Shown here piece after piece: positions 14,863 to 22,217 of a stretch of 32,384 nucleotides of DNA; the stretch's first letter is position 1, and each line of letters begins with the position of its first letter. Made by a program: the position numbers and the translations under genes. Source of the stretch: Chloroflexota bacterium. Lineage in GTDB: Bacteria > Chloroflexota > Anaerolineae > Aggregatilineales > J027. The stretch is from contig RFGP01000166.1 in the NCBI GenBank assembly GCA_003697365.1, positions 1 to 32,384 on the forward strand, in the 5' to 3' direction. Below the pieces are notes generated by a model that did not search any database, was not told the DNA's origin, and worked only from the letters and a program-made list of their open reading frames with translations.

Positions 14863-17060
14863 TGATTAAATATCAATTGTTGGCCATCCGAATCAATAAT
14901 GATCTCACCTTCGGGTTTCACATTATGAGTAATTAGTAGATCAGCTAGTGGTTCGCGAACGTAACGTTGAATAATGCGCCGAAGAGGACGAGCGCCAAAA
15001 TGCAAATCAACATTTTGATCTAACAACCATCTTTCTGCAGATGGTGTAAAAGTGATGCGAAGCCCTTGTGAGGCAGCAAGTTGGCATTCTTTTTGCAGCA
15101 TCTTTCGCAAAATATCACCTAAATGCTCACGAGTAAGTGGATGAAAAACTACAATATCATCTAATCGATTTAAGAATTCTGGGCGAAAGTGCTTGCGAAC
15201 GTCTGCTAGCACTTGTTGACGAATTTCATCATCTAAAATAGGCGTTTGTAAGTGACTAGCTCCCAGATTACTCGTTAAAATCACTACTGCTTCGCTAAAG
15301 TTCGCAATGCGCCCTTGTGCATCAGTCAACCGCCCTTCTTCCAAAACTTGAAGCAGAATATCTAAAATACGCTGATGCGCTTTTTCCACTTCATCAAACA
15401 ACACCACAATGTAGGGCTGCTCGCGCACGCGATCCGTGAGCTGCCCTCCGCCTTCATAACCAACATAACCCGGAGGCGCACCTATTAACCTACTAATCGT
15501 GTTCTCTTCCATATATTCTGACATGTCAATTTGAAGCATGGCATCTTCATCACCAAACATAAATTCTGCCAACGCTTTTGCTAACTCTGTTTTTCCAACT
15601 CCAGTTGGACCCAAAAATAAGAACGAGCCAATGGGACGACGCGGGTCTTTTAACCCTACTCGTGCAGTACGTACAGCACGACTTACTGCCAACACTGCTT
15701 CATCTTGTCCTACAATGCGTTGATGCAAGTGCTCAACCATACGTGCATATTTGCTACGTTCATCTACATCTAAATTACTAACAGGAATTCCTGTCATTTG
15801 GGCACAAGCTAACATCACATCATCAGCATCAAGAATATTATCTTTTAAATCATGGCGAAATGCCAATTGTGACTGCTGATTCATGCTCACCATAGCCGCC
15901 GTTCGGTGCAATAAATGTGAAGCACTGCGCGGCATAGGGATTTCTGTTAAATAGCGTTCAGCCAAACTAACAACAGCCTCTAATGCAGCGGGGTCAATAG
16001 TGATCTGATATTCTTCAGCAATTTCTGCGCGCATCATCTTTAAGATTTCGAGGGTTTCGGCAGGTGTAGTTTGTTCTACGCGAAGCACTTGAGCATGTTC
16101 AGCAATCGCTGTTACCGAACTTAAGCGTGCTTCCCATTCTACAGGTGTTGTAGTGCCAATGATGATAGGGTTATAAGTTAAGAATGCTTTTTGCAAATTT
16201 TGGCCAGCTTTAGGAAATTCAGCACGGCTACCGCCAAAAAAACGATGCAAATGTGGAACAAATAAAATGCCATCTTTGGCAGCCATGATAGCAGATTGAA
16301 TGGACTCAACAGAATTATCAAGCAACGCGCGTTCATCGACCTGAATGAAGCAGCGAATATTAGAAGGGCCTTTATTTTCCGCAATTAGAGTAGCTAGAGA
16401 ATAAGCTAAAGAACGTTTTCCAACTCCATCTAGCCCTATGAGAATGATATGCCGTCGAATTGTTTGGGCAATAATGTTCATCATTTCACGTAATAAAATT
16501 TCACGGGCATATAGCTTGGGGAGCTTATGGTGATGATCAGTGTTGATATAATCAATGATTGTATTAAAAGTTGTGCGCCTACGAACTACTGTAGGTTCTG
16601 AAAGAGACATTACAGCGCTATGTGTAATGCCATGCTGTTGTAATAAAAAGCCCGTCCCTAAGCGTCGGTCAGTGAAACTTATCAACAGATGATCGCTATC
16701 AATCTGATTAAGATTCTGGCTTTGTGCTAGGCTTAGGGCTTCATCAAGGGCAATCACCATCTGGCGGCTCAGCGGAAAACGACTTCCATCTGGCAATAAC
16801 AGATCAAGCTCGCCATATTTATCTTGCCGCGATTCAACTGCCAATCGTACTTGCTTTTCCAAACGCGCTAAATCAATACCACGTCTTTCCGTAAAGTGTT
16901 GAAGTACTTGATAAGCAGCCGTGTTTTTATGTTGCAACATTGACCATAAAACTACTTCTGGCATTAAGGTACGGCGCATATAGCGTTTGGCAACATCAAC
17001 AGCATCAATCATGATTGATGTGACATCCGATGACAACAAGTTTGGATTCAAAGACCCCAT
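14859..17060 (-). CDS. ClpB/ClpC-like AAA+ ATPase with degenerate first nucleotide-binding domain
   Basis: The ATG at 17060 is chosen because GGGAG lies about ten bases upstream; a TTG at 17126 falls in the T-tract of the preceding terminator. From it the protein has 733 aa. A Clp N-domain (about 10-145) leads to NBD1 (about 185-330). There the P-loop reads GLDGVGKRS (209-217), with Arg where Thr/Ser is expected. The Walker B acidic pair is replaced by Pro-His (FVPHLHRF; P269, H270). NBD2 is intact: GPTGVGKT (484-491), Walker B FDE (D556, E557), Arg finger R632 and sensor 2 GARPLRR (689-695). The linker between the domains is short, with no ClpB-length coiled coil, and I see no ClpP-binding IGF/LGF loop. 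It is probably an unfoldase or disaggregase using NBD2 alone. Confidence 0.9.
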   Translation of the reverse strand: MGSLNPNLLSSDVTSIMIDAVDVAKRYMRRTLMPEVVLWSMLQHKNTAAYQVLQHFTERRGIDLARLEKQVRLAVESRQDKYGELDLLLPDGSRFPLSRQMVIALDEALSLAQSQNLNQIDSDHLLISFTDRRLGTGFLLQQHGITHSAVMSLSEPTVVRRRTTFNTIIDYINTDHHHKLPKLYAREILLREMMNIIAQTIRRHIILIGLDGVGKRSLAYSLATLIAENKGPSNIRCFIQVDERALLDNSVESIQSAIMAAKDGILFVPHLHRFFGGSRAEFPKAGQNLQKAFLTYNPIIIGTTTPVEWEARLSSVTAIAEHAQVLRVEQTTPAETLEILKMMRAEIAEEYQITIDPAALEAVVSLAERYLTEIPMPRSASHLLHRTAAMVSMNQQSQLAFRHDLKDNILDADDVMLACAQMTGIPVSNLDVDERSKYARMVEHLHQRIVGQDEAVLAVSRAVRTARVGLKDPRRPIGSFLFLGPTGVGKTELAKALAEFMFGDEDAMLQIDMSEYMEENTISRLIGAPPGYVGYEGGGQLTDRVREQPYIVVLFDEVEKAHQRILDILLQVLEEGRLTDAQGRIANFSEAVVILTSNLGASHLQTPILDDEIRQQVLADVRKHFRPEFLNRLDDIVVFHPLTREHLGDILRKMLQKECQLAASQGLRITFTPSAERWLLDQNVDLHFGARPLRRIIQRYVREPLADLLITHNVKPEGEIIIDSDGQQLIFNH

Positions 17061-17119
17061 TAGCGTTATTCTCCCAAAGTAGCTAACAACGTCTTTTATA
17101 TTAATTTGTTCAAGAATAT

Positions 17120-17164
17120 TCTTCAATAAAAGAAAAGCCCTATCACCACATGGCGATAAGGCTT
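17120..17164 (-). terminator. Intrinsic terminator of the thioredoxin gene
   Basis: On the minus strand the stem AAGCCTTATCGCC / GGTGATAGGGCTT (two G-T pairs) with an ATGT loop is followed by TTCTTTTATTG. It ends the thioredoxin transcript just before the Clp gene. Confidence 0.82.
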
Positions 17165-17191
17165 CGCGTTGTTATTGCTCTTTAACTAACG

Positions 17192-17905
17192 TTAGGCTGG
17201 AAGTTTTAGAGCGACCAGTTGATCAAGCGCATCACGCAAAACAGGTTCAGGTAATGCCCCTGCTTGTTGACCAACGATCTTTCCTTCTTTGACAAACATA
17301 AGGGTTGGTATGCTCATAATACGGAAGGCTTGTGCTAAGGCAGGATTTGCGTCCACATCAACTTTAGCGATTTTTACCTTACCACTATATTCCTTTGCGA
17401 GCTTATCTAAAATAGGCGCAATTGTTCGGCAAGGGCCACACCATTCCGCCCAAAAATCTACTAATACTGGTAGATCGGACTTTAAAACTTCAGCTTCAAA
17501 TGTTTGATCAGTCACGTGTACTGGTTGCATTGGATGTTCCTTCTGGTTTCCATTTTTGTCGGCAGTTGTTGCCGATGAATGATTTAACTGTACAAGTTGT
17601 TGGGCAATGGATTGTACATCTGCTGCCCATGGTCGTTGGCGACGTAGCACTTCTTCGCCATTATGCCAACCAATTAACACGGGACGCTTGCCGAGCGCAA
17701 AACGCGCTATTAGATCATCGTTATGTTCATTCACAATAACAATCTGCAATCGCCCCTTGTAATTTTTAGACGCAGCATCAAGCGCTTTGCTTACATCTGA
17801 TGATGGAGAACTGCCATCTGGCGAGAGCCAAATGAGTAAAGGCTGTTGCGAAGATTGCAACAAAAGATCAAGTTGTTTGGCATTAACTTTATGCATCTCG
17901 GACAT
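17192..17905 (-). CDS. Two-domain thioredoxin: degenerate N-terminal domain plus canonical TrxA
   Basis: The 237-aa protein (ATG at 17905) has an N-terminal thioredoxin-like fold (about 5-107) with no CxxC: strand PLLIWLSPDG, strand RLQIVIVNE, then the cis-Pro-like KRPVLIGWHNGEEV. A hydrophilic linker (108-125) leads to a canonical thioredoxin (126-237). It has DFWAEWCGPC (150-159; redox Cys156 and Cys159) and the cis-Pro segment SIPTLMF. An in-frame ATG at 17530 (residue 126) has AAGGAA at 17537-17542 six bases upstream. A standalone 112-aa thioredoxin, the standard TrxA size, may therefore also be made. The gene diverges from the DoxX-family gene. Thioredoxins reduce protein disulfides in the cytoplasm. 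Confidence 0.9.
   Translation of the reverse strand: MSEMHKVNAKQLDLLLQSSQQPLLIWLSPDGSSPSSDVSKALDAASKNYKGRLQIVIVNEHNDDLIARFALGKRPVLIGWHNGEEVLRRQRPWAADVQSIAQQLVQLNHSSATTADKNGNQKEHPMQPVHVTDQTFEAEVLKSDLPVLVDFWAEWCGPCRTIAPILDKLAKEYSGKVKIAKVDVDANPALAQAFRIMSIPTLMFVKEGKIVGQQAGALPEPVLRDALDQLVALKLPA
17528..17542 (-). promoter_or_regulatory. Internal ribosome site and ATG for free thioredoxin
   Basis: On the minus strand, AGAAGGAA precedes an in-frame ATG by six bases inside the two-domain gene. The ATG falls exactly at the boundary before the canonical thioredoxin domain (MQPVHVTDQTF). Confidence 0.5.
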
Positions 17906-18044
17906 AAAGGCATTTATTCCTTATGAAACTAGGCCACCGACAAATTACATCACTTTATAGACAGCGTACAACTTGAGGATTATACCTCATTTGATAGACG
18001 CAACGAACAAGAAACTTTTTACATCATTCCAATAAAGGATACAT

Positions 18045-18059
18045 ATCATAATTTATGAT
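18045..18059. promoter_or_regulatory. Perfect 15-bp palindrome in the thioredoxin/DoxX divergent gap
   Basis: ATCATAA-T-TTATGAT is a 7+1+7 perfect inverted repeat. It lies in the 270-base gap between the two divergent genes and could be an operator. The size and symmetry fit a dimeric regulator, but no regulator gene is adjacent. Confidence 0.35.
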
Positions 18060-18100
18060 GATCCGTTCACTGTTAAATAGTTACATTTTAAACTACAACG

Positions 18101-18117
18101 ATCCTTTGAAAAAGGAT
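18101..18117. repeat. Short inverted repeat ATCCTTT-GAA-AAAGGAT
   Basis: Two perfect 7-base arms with a 3-base spacer lie about 60 bases before the DoxX coding region. AAAGGAT also occurs nearby at 18034-18040. It could be a second operator or part of the 5' untranslated RNA. Confidence 0.35.
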
Positions 18118-18175
18118 TTAATAAGAATATCAATTAGCGAGTCGCTGCTAACATAAAACACAGGAGAACGCATCT

Positions 18176-18754
18176 ACGGCAACAACAGCAAGAAATTCTA
18201 ATCCTAGCAAAGAAAGCCCAATTCAATATCAACTTTTTGGGCGTACCGTCGAAAGCACATATTCTTTTCCAGCAATTGGTTATGCAATCTTAGGCTTGCG
18301 CCTTGTGATGGGTTGGATATTCCTACAAGCGGGGCTAGAAAAACTGTTTGAAGACAACTGGACAGCCGAAGGATACCTAAAGTTTGCAATACATCCTGAT
18401 AACCCATTCCGTGATTTCTTTGCCGATATGGCAGGTAATGGCCTTGTAGATGCTTTGAATATCTATGGGCAAATAGCCATCGGTTTAGCATTGATCTTGG
18501 GTGTTGCTGTGCGGTGGACGGCCTTCTGGGGTGCAATAATGATGATTCTATATTGGCTGACAGCATGGCAGGGTGGTATTGGAGATTTCATTCCACTAGA
18601 GCACGGTTATATTGTAGACGATCATATCGTCTATGCAATGTTGCTCTTTGGATTGGGGGCATTTGGCGCAGGTCGTGTTCTCGGATTGGATGCCGTCATT
18701 GAGAAGACGGAGTTTGTACAAAAACAACCTCTGTTGAAATACCTCTTAGGCTAA
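18176..18754 (+). CDS. DoxX-family membrane protein with probable ACG start
   Basis: Homology-like sequence begins well before the first in-frame conventional start (TTG at 18296, inside a membrane helix). Reading back, the frame is open to a TAA at 18149-18151 with no ATG, GTG or TTG between. AGGAG at 18162-18166 is ideally placed for an ACG at 18176, which gives 192 aa with the N-terminal landmark FGRTVESTYSF (21-31). Hydrophobic segments are about 33-52, 95-113, 114-131 and 150-170. Motifs LRLVMGWIFLQAGLEKL (41-57) and DNPFRDFFADMAGNGLVD (75-92) match DoxX/DoxD-like proteins related to the small subunit of thiosulfate:quinone oxidoreductase. DoxX partners have been linked to thiol and oxidative stress; it faces thioredoxin here. 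ATT at 18221 is another possible start. A sequencing error is possible. Confidence 0.8.
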   Translation, partial: TATTARNSNPSKESPIQYQLFGRTVESTYSFPAIGYAILGLRLVMGWIFLQAGLEKLFEDNWTAEGYLKFAIHPDNPFRDFFADMAGNGLVDALNIYGQIAIGLALILGVAVRWTAFWGAIMMILYWLTAWQGGIGDFIPLEHGYIVDDHIVYAMLLFGLGAFGAGRVLGLDAVIEKTEFVQKQPLLKYLLG

Positions 18755-18778
18755 ACGTTACTTCATCAAATACAACGG

Positions 18779-18823
18779 TAAGGAGTGTATCGCCTTCTCC
18801 AATTTAGCGATACACCCTTTTTA
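18779..18823 (+). terminator. Intrinsic terminator after the DoxX-family gene
   Basis: GTGTATCGC (18785-18793) pairs with GCGATACAC (18807-18815), extended by AAGG/CCTT with a bulged A. It is followed by CCCTTTTTATTA. Confidence 0.82.
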
Positions 18824-18866
18824 TTAGCGCTTGTCGGAAACGAAAAATAATTACAATTCCCTATCT

Positions 18867-19883
18867 TCAGGGTGTCATAGTAAGAGTTGGTGTAGGAGAA
18901 GGTTCAGGAAGATTAGAACAATCCCCACTCAAATTGATTTCAAAACCATATACCCACCCTCGTTCATAAGGGGCAAAAGGCCTAACGACTTGATACCAAT
19001 TCGTCTGTGCTATAGCAACAACGTTCCAGTATTCTCCGATATACATTTGACGTTGTATAGGTGTTCCAAAAGGTGCAGTATACACAGTCACAGGTAGCTC
19101 CGTCTTTGCAGTGGCACGACAAATATTATCTATCGGAACACTAGGACTACTCGATGAGGCATTATTGGTTCCATCACCACCACCGCCAGTACCAACCCCC
19201 GTATCATTAAAACTTAAAATGCCAGTATCAAAATCAGAAGGAGCTTGTGTTGCTGGCGGGCGTGGTGTTCTCGTTGCAGATTGGGGCGTGAACGTCGGTT
19301 GACTAGTGTTAGTGGGAAAAGCTGTCACCTCCGTCATAACAAATGGAGTAATTGTTGAAGTGACAACATTATTGGATAGACTTATGTTTTGCTTACGCTC
19401 AGCATCTTCCGAAGTAGTGACCAAATACACCAAAAAAGCACTGATAAAAAATAATGAGATAGCCGCCGCAGCGCCTAATAATGGCAAGCGTTGAAGCAAA
19501 TTTTTTCTTGCAGTTACCTTATAGCGTTCTGAATACCCTAATCCCACTTGAGTTGGCTCAAAACCATCCAAAGATGATGATACTGTATGTGGCATAGGCA
19601 TTCGTGTAATTCGCGTTGGCTCTGGTGACGGTGCCAAATTTGGTTGCGTCGCTTGTGATACAAATAACTGTTCTTTTACTCTTTTAGACAATGGCGGCAA
19701 TGGATTAGCCCAATAGGTAGCTTCTTCTTGTACCACGTCTGCGATCATGCGCCATTCTAAATAAGCAGCATATAAAGAAGGGTCTCGCGCCAAACGTTGT
19801 TCAAGTTGCTGAGCCTCATTTTCAGAAAGCTGTCCTGCAATATAAAGGGGCAACCAATCGTACCATTGTTGATGATTATTCAT
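18867..19883 (-). CDS. Transmembrane anti-sigma factor with extracellular SH3-like domain
   Basis: The ATG at 19883 follows AAGGTGG by six bases and overlaps the sigma gene by eight bases, so the two are translationally coupled. The 338-aa protein begins with an anti-sigma-like helical domain (WYDWLPLYIAGQLSENEAQQLEQRL, 7-31). It lacks the His-x3-Cys-x2-Cys ligands of zinc anti-sigma factors. One membrane helix is at about 133-155. The outer part has a Thr/Pro/Ser/Gly linker (160-250) and an SH3-like domain (about 254-322) bounded by Cys255 and Cys322: VTVYTAPFGTPIQRQMYIGE, then WYQVVRP and GWVYGFEINLSG. It probably holds the ECF sigma factor at the membrane until an envelope signal is sensed. 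Confidence 0.85.
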   Translation of the reverse strand: MNNHQQWYDWLPLYIAGQLSENEAQQLEQRLARDPSLYAAYLEWRMIADVVQEEATYWANPLPPLSKRVKEQLFVSQATQPNLAPSPEPTRITRMPMPHTVSSSLDGFEPTQVGLGYSERYKVTARKNLLQRLPLLGAAAAISLFFISAFLVYLVTTSEDAERKQNISLSNNVVTSTITPFVMTEVTAFPTNTSQPTFTPQSATRTPRPPATQAPSDFDTGILSFNDTGVGTGGGGDGTNNASSSSPSVPIDNICRATAKTELPVTVYTAPFGTPIQRQMYIGEYWNVVAIAQTNWYQVVRPFAPYERGWVYGFEINLSGDCSNLPEPSPTPTLTMTP

Positions 19884-20517
19884 TAAAACCACCTTCTTGC
19901 ATCAAAATCATGCGACGCAATGCTTCTTTTGCTCGATGAAGGCGACTTTTTACTGTGCCAATGCTGATATTCAATACCTCCGCAATTTCAGGCCCTGTAA
20001 GTTGTTGAAAAAAAAACAACACCAACACCTCACGTTGATCGGGGCTAAGATGCTCAAGAGCAGCTCTGACACGCGCTTTATCAAATTCGCGTTCAACAAG
20101 TTCTTGTGGGCCAGTATCTGAGCTTGCTAAATCATACGCCGCATCTACATCAACAAGTTGTGGTTGATAGCGTCTTTGTGTATTAATAGCCCGATTCCGT
20201 GCAATCACCAACAACCACGTTTTTACACTACTCTCACCCCTAAATTGAGCAGCATTACGCCATGCAGCCAACATAGTATCTTGTAACACTTCTTCGGCTA
20301 ATGCTCGATTATTAAGTCGGGCCATCAAAAATGCTAAAATCTGCCCACCATAGCGCTCATAGAGTTGGTCGAGTGCTTGGGTATCGCCTGCTGCCATTGC
20401 ATCGATTAATCCCACATCTGGGTCTGCTCTAGAAGTTGACCACGATTGTTGCATATAATCATTTGCCCCCAAAGTATCTATGAGCAATAGACACCATGTT
20501 GATAAAGAAAGTTCCAT
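19876..20517 (-). CDS. ECF-type RNA polymerase sigma factor
   Basis: Region 2 is clear: LDQLYERYGGQILAFLMARL, then ALAEEVLQDTMLAAWRNAAQF and TWLLVIARNRAINTQRR. Region 4 follows: LEHLSPDQREVLVLFFFQQL, then GPEIAEVLNISIGTVKSRLHRAKEAL with its helix-turn-helix. Regions 1.1 and 3 are absent, as expected for ECF sigma factors. The annotated ATG gives 213 aa. A second ATG at 20454 would give 192 aa and remove a hydrophobic N-terminus (MELSLSTWCLLLIDTLG) that is unusual for the family, so the start is uncertain. The neighbouring anti-sigma gene overlaps it. ECF operons are usually autoregulated, but I could not identify a matching promoter by eye. Confidence 0.92.
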   Translation of the reverse strand: MELSLSTWCLLLIDTLGANDYMQQSWSTSRADPDVGLIDAMAAGDTQALDQLYERYGGQILAFLMARLNNRALAEEVLQDTMLAAWRNAAQFRGESSVKTWLLVIARNRAINTQRRYQPQLVDVDAAYDLASSDTGPQELVEREFDKARVRAALEHLSPDQREVLVLFFFQQLTGPEIAEVLNISIGTVKSRLHRAKEALRRMILMQEGGFNE

Positions 20518-20621
20518 TTTATCTCATCAAAAAAGTAAAAGTAGTATAAGAATATTTCTTCTCCTTCCTGCACATTCAGTTAACTCAATTGCTTTTCCCC
20601 TGCAAAAAAACACGAATGATT

Positions 20622-20630
20622 TGCTATAAT
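20622..20630 (+). promoter_or_regulatory. Extended -10 promoter of gltX
   Basis: TGCTATAAT has a consensus TATAAT with the extended TG, 34 bases before the gltX TTG. No clear -35 box is seen at the usual distance. Confidence 0.7.
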
Positions 20631-20664
20631 CTCAACACACTTAACATGAATAAAGGAGCAAAAC

Positions 20665-22176
20665 TTGAGCGATAAACCTGTACGTGTGCGGTTTGCGCCC
20701 AGTCCCACCGGTTCACTTCATATTGGTGGAGTACGCACGGCGCTATTTAATTGGTTATTTGCCCGCCAACAAAAAGGGGCATTTATTCTACGTATCGAAG
20801 ATACCGATAAAAAACGTTATGCCGAAGGGGCCGTTGAAGAGATCATTAATGGTTTACGATGGCTAGGCTTGGATTGGGATGAAGGCCCTGAAGTTGGCGG
20901 GGATAAAGGCCCTTATTTTCAATCTCAACGCCTTGAACTTTATCGCGAATGGGCAGAATGGTTAGTTGCCAACGATAAAGCCTATCGTTGTTATGCCACG
21001 CCTGAAGAATTAGCCGAAGCCGAAGAACAAGCTAAAAAGCGCGGGCTACGATGGACAGGATATGATCGTCGCCATCGATATTTAAGCGAAGAAGAGCGCC
21101 AACGTCTGCACGAAGAACGTAATGGTGTACATGTGATCCGCTTTAAGATGCCCATTGATGGACAAACCCGCGTGCATGATCTCATTCGTGGCGAGATTGT
21201 TTTTGACAACAAAGAACTCAATGATCTTGTTCTCTTAAAATCAGATGGTTATCCTACTTACCATCTCGCTAATGTGGTAGATGATCACTTTATGGAAATC
21301 AGCCATATTATGCGTGGCGAGGAATGGATACCCACCGCACCTATTCATTGGCAGCTTTACAACGCTTTTGGCTGGGAGATGCCGCTCATCCTGCACTTAC
21401 CTGTCATCCTCAATCCAAATGGCAAAGGCAAGATGAGTAAGCGCTATAAATTGCCAGAGGGGACTGATAAATTTGTTCCCGTTTTGCTCAGCGAATATAT
21501 GGAAGCAGGTTATTTACCAGAAGCATTGGTCAACTTCTTAACCAATGTTGGTTGGGCTTTTGGCGATGATCGAGAGATATTCACAGTTGAGGAAGCCATT
21601 GAACACTTTGATATTATGCGGATTAACCCTGCGGGGAGCGCATTCCCTTATCAAAAATTAGAGTGGATGAATGGAGTCTATATCCGCAAGCTCTCTCCCG
21701 AAGAGCTAACAGAACGTTTGAAGCCTTTCTTAGAACGTGCTGGTCTGAAATATGATGAGCAAAAGCTGGCATTCATTACCCCATATATCCAAGAGCGGCT
21801 AAAAACGCTAAGCGAAGTTGTAGATATAACGCGCTTTTTATGGGTTGAAGAATTTGTGCCAGCTCCCGTTGAAGAGCTTATCCCCAAAAAGCTTGATGCC
21901 GAACAAACGAAAAAGATTCTGCAAGCCGTATATGATACCTTAGATGCTTTACCGAGCTTTGACTGGCCAACACAAGAAGCAGCTTTGCGGCAACTTGCGG
22001 AAGATTTAGGGCTTAAAGCTGGACAATTGTTTAATCCTATACGAGTTGCCACAACAGCACAGCGTGTTGCCCCGCCTCTTTTCCAATCAATGGAGGCATT
22101 AGGAAAAGAAGAAACACTGCGCCGCATCAAACTTGCAATTGATGCTTTAGATTCATACCTCAATAAAAGAGATTAG
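20665..22176 (+). CDS. gltX: Glutamyl-tRNA synthetase
   Basis: GluRS charges tRNA-Glu (and possibly tRNA-Gln, if the organism uses the amidotransferase route) with glutamate. The start is TTG with AAGGAG at 20653-20658 six bases upstream. The class I signature FAPSPTGSLHIGG (10-22) is the HIGH motif. The KMSKR loop is GKGKMSKR at 253-260. The catalytic body contains LRIEDTDKKRYAEGAVEEI and FDNKELNDLVLLKSDGYPTYHLANVVDDH. The C-terminal third is the helical anticodon-binding domain. At 503 aa it is full length. It is monocistronic, with an extended -10 promoter and a strong terminator. Confidence 0.98.
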   Translation: MSDKPVRVRFAPSPTGSLHIGGVRTALFNWLFARQQKGAFILRIEDTDKKRYAEGAVEEIINGLRWLGLDWDEGPEVGGDKGPYFQSQRLELYREWAEWLVANDKAYRCYATPEELAEAEEQAKKRGLRWTGYDRRHRYLSEEERQRLHEERNGVHVIRFKMPIDGQTRVHDLIRGEIVFDNKELNDLVLLKSDGYPTYHLANVVDDHFMEISHIMRGEEWIPTAPIHWQLYNAFGWEMPLILHLPVILNPNGKGKMSKRYKLPEGTDKFVPVLLSEYMEAGYLPEALVNFLTNVGWAFGDDREIFTVEEAIEHFDIMRINPAGSAFPYQKLEWMNGVYIRKLSPEELTERLKPFLERAGLKYDEQKLAFITPYIQERLKTLSEVVDITRFLWVEEFVPAPVEELIPKKLDAEQTKKILQAVYDTLDALPSFDWPTQEAALRQLAEDLGLKAGQLFNPIRVATTAQRVAPPLFQSMEALGKEETLRRIKLAIDALDSYLNKRD

Positions 22177-22191
22177 AGTGCCGCTAAAAAG

Positions 22192-22215
22192 AAAAAGGGG
22201 GTGTTCCCCTTTTTT
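22192..22215. terminator. Bidirectional terminator between gltX and the glycosyltransferase gene
   Basis: AAAAAGGGG / CCCCTTTTT with a GTGTT loop gives a T-tract on both strands. Both convergent genes stop within 20 bases of it. Confidence 0.88.
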
Positions 22216-22217
22216 CG

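Noticed and set aside
17061-17126. TTG start of the Clp gene at 17126
   Set aside because: It falls in the T-tract of the thioredoxin terminator and has no ribosome site. The ATG at 17060 has GGGAG upstream.
19111-19494. Plus-strand open frames opposite the anti-sigma gene
   Set aside because: They mirror the Thr/Pro/Ser-rich linker and membrane helix of the real gene, with no ribosome sites.
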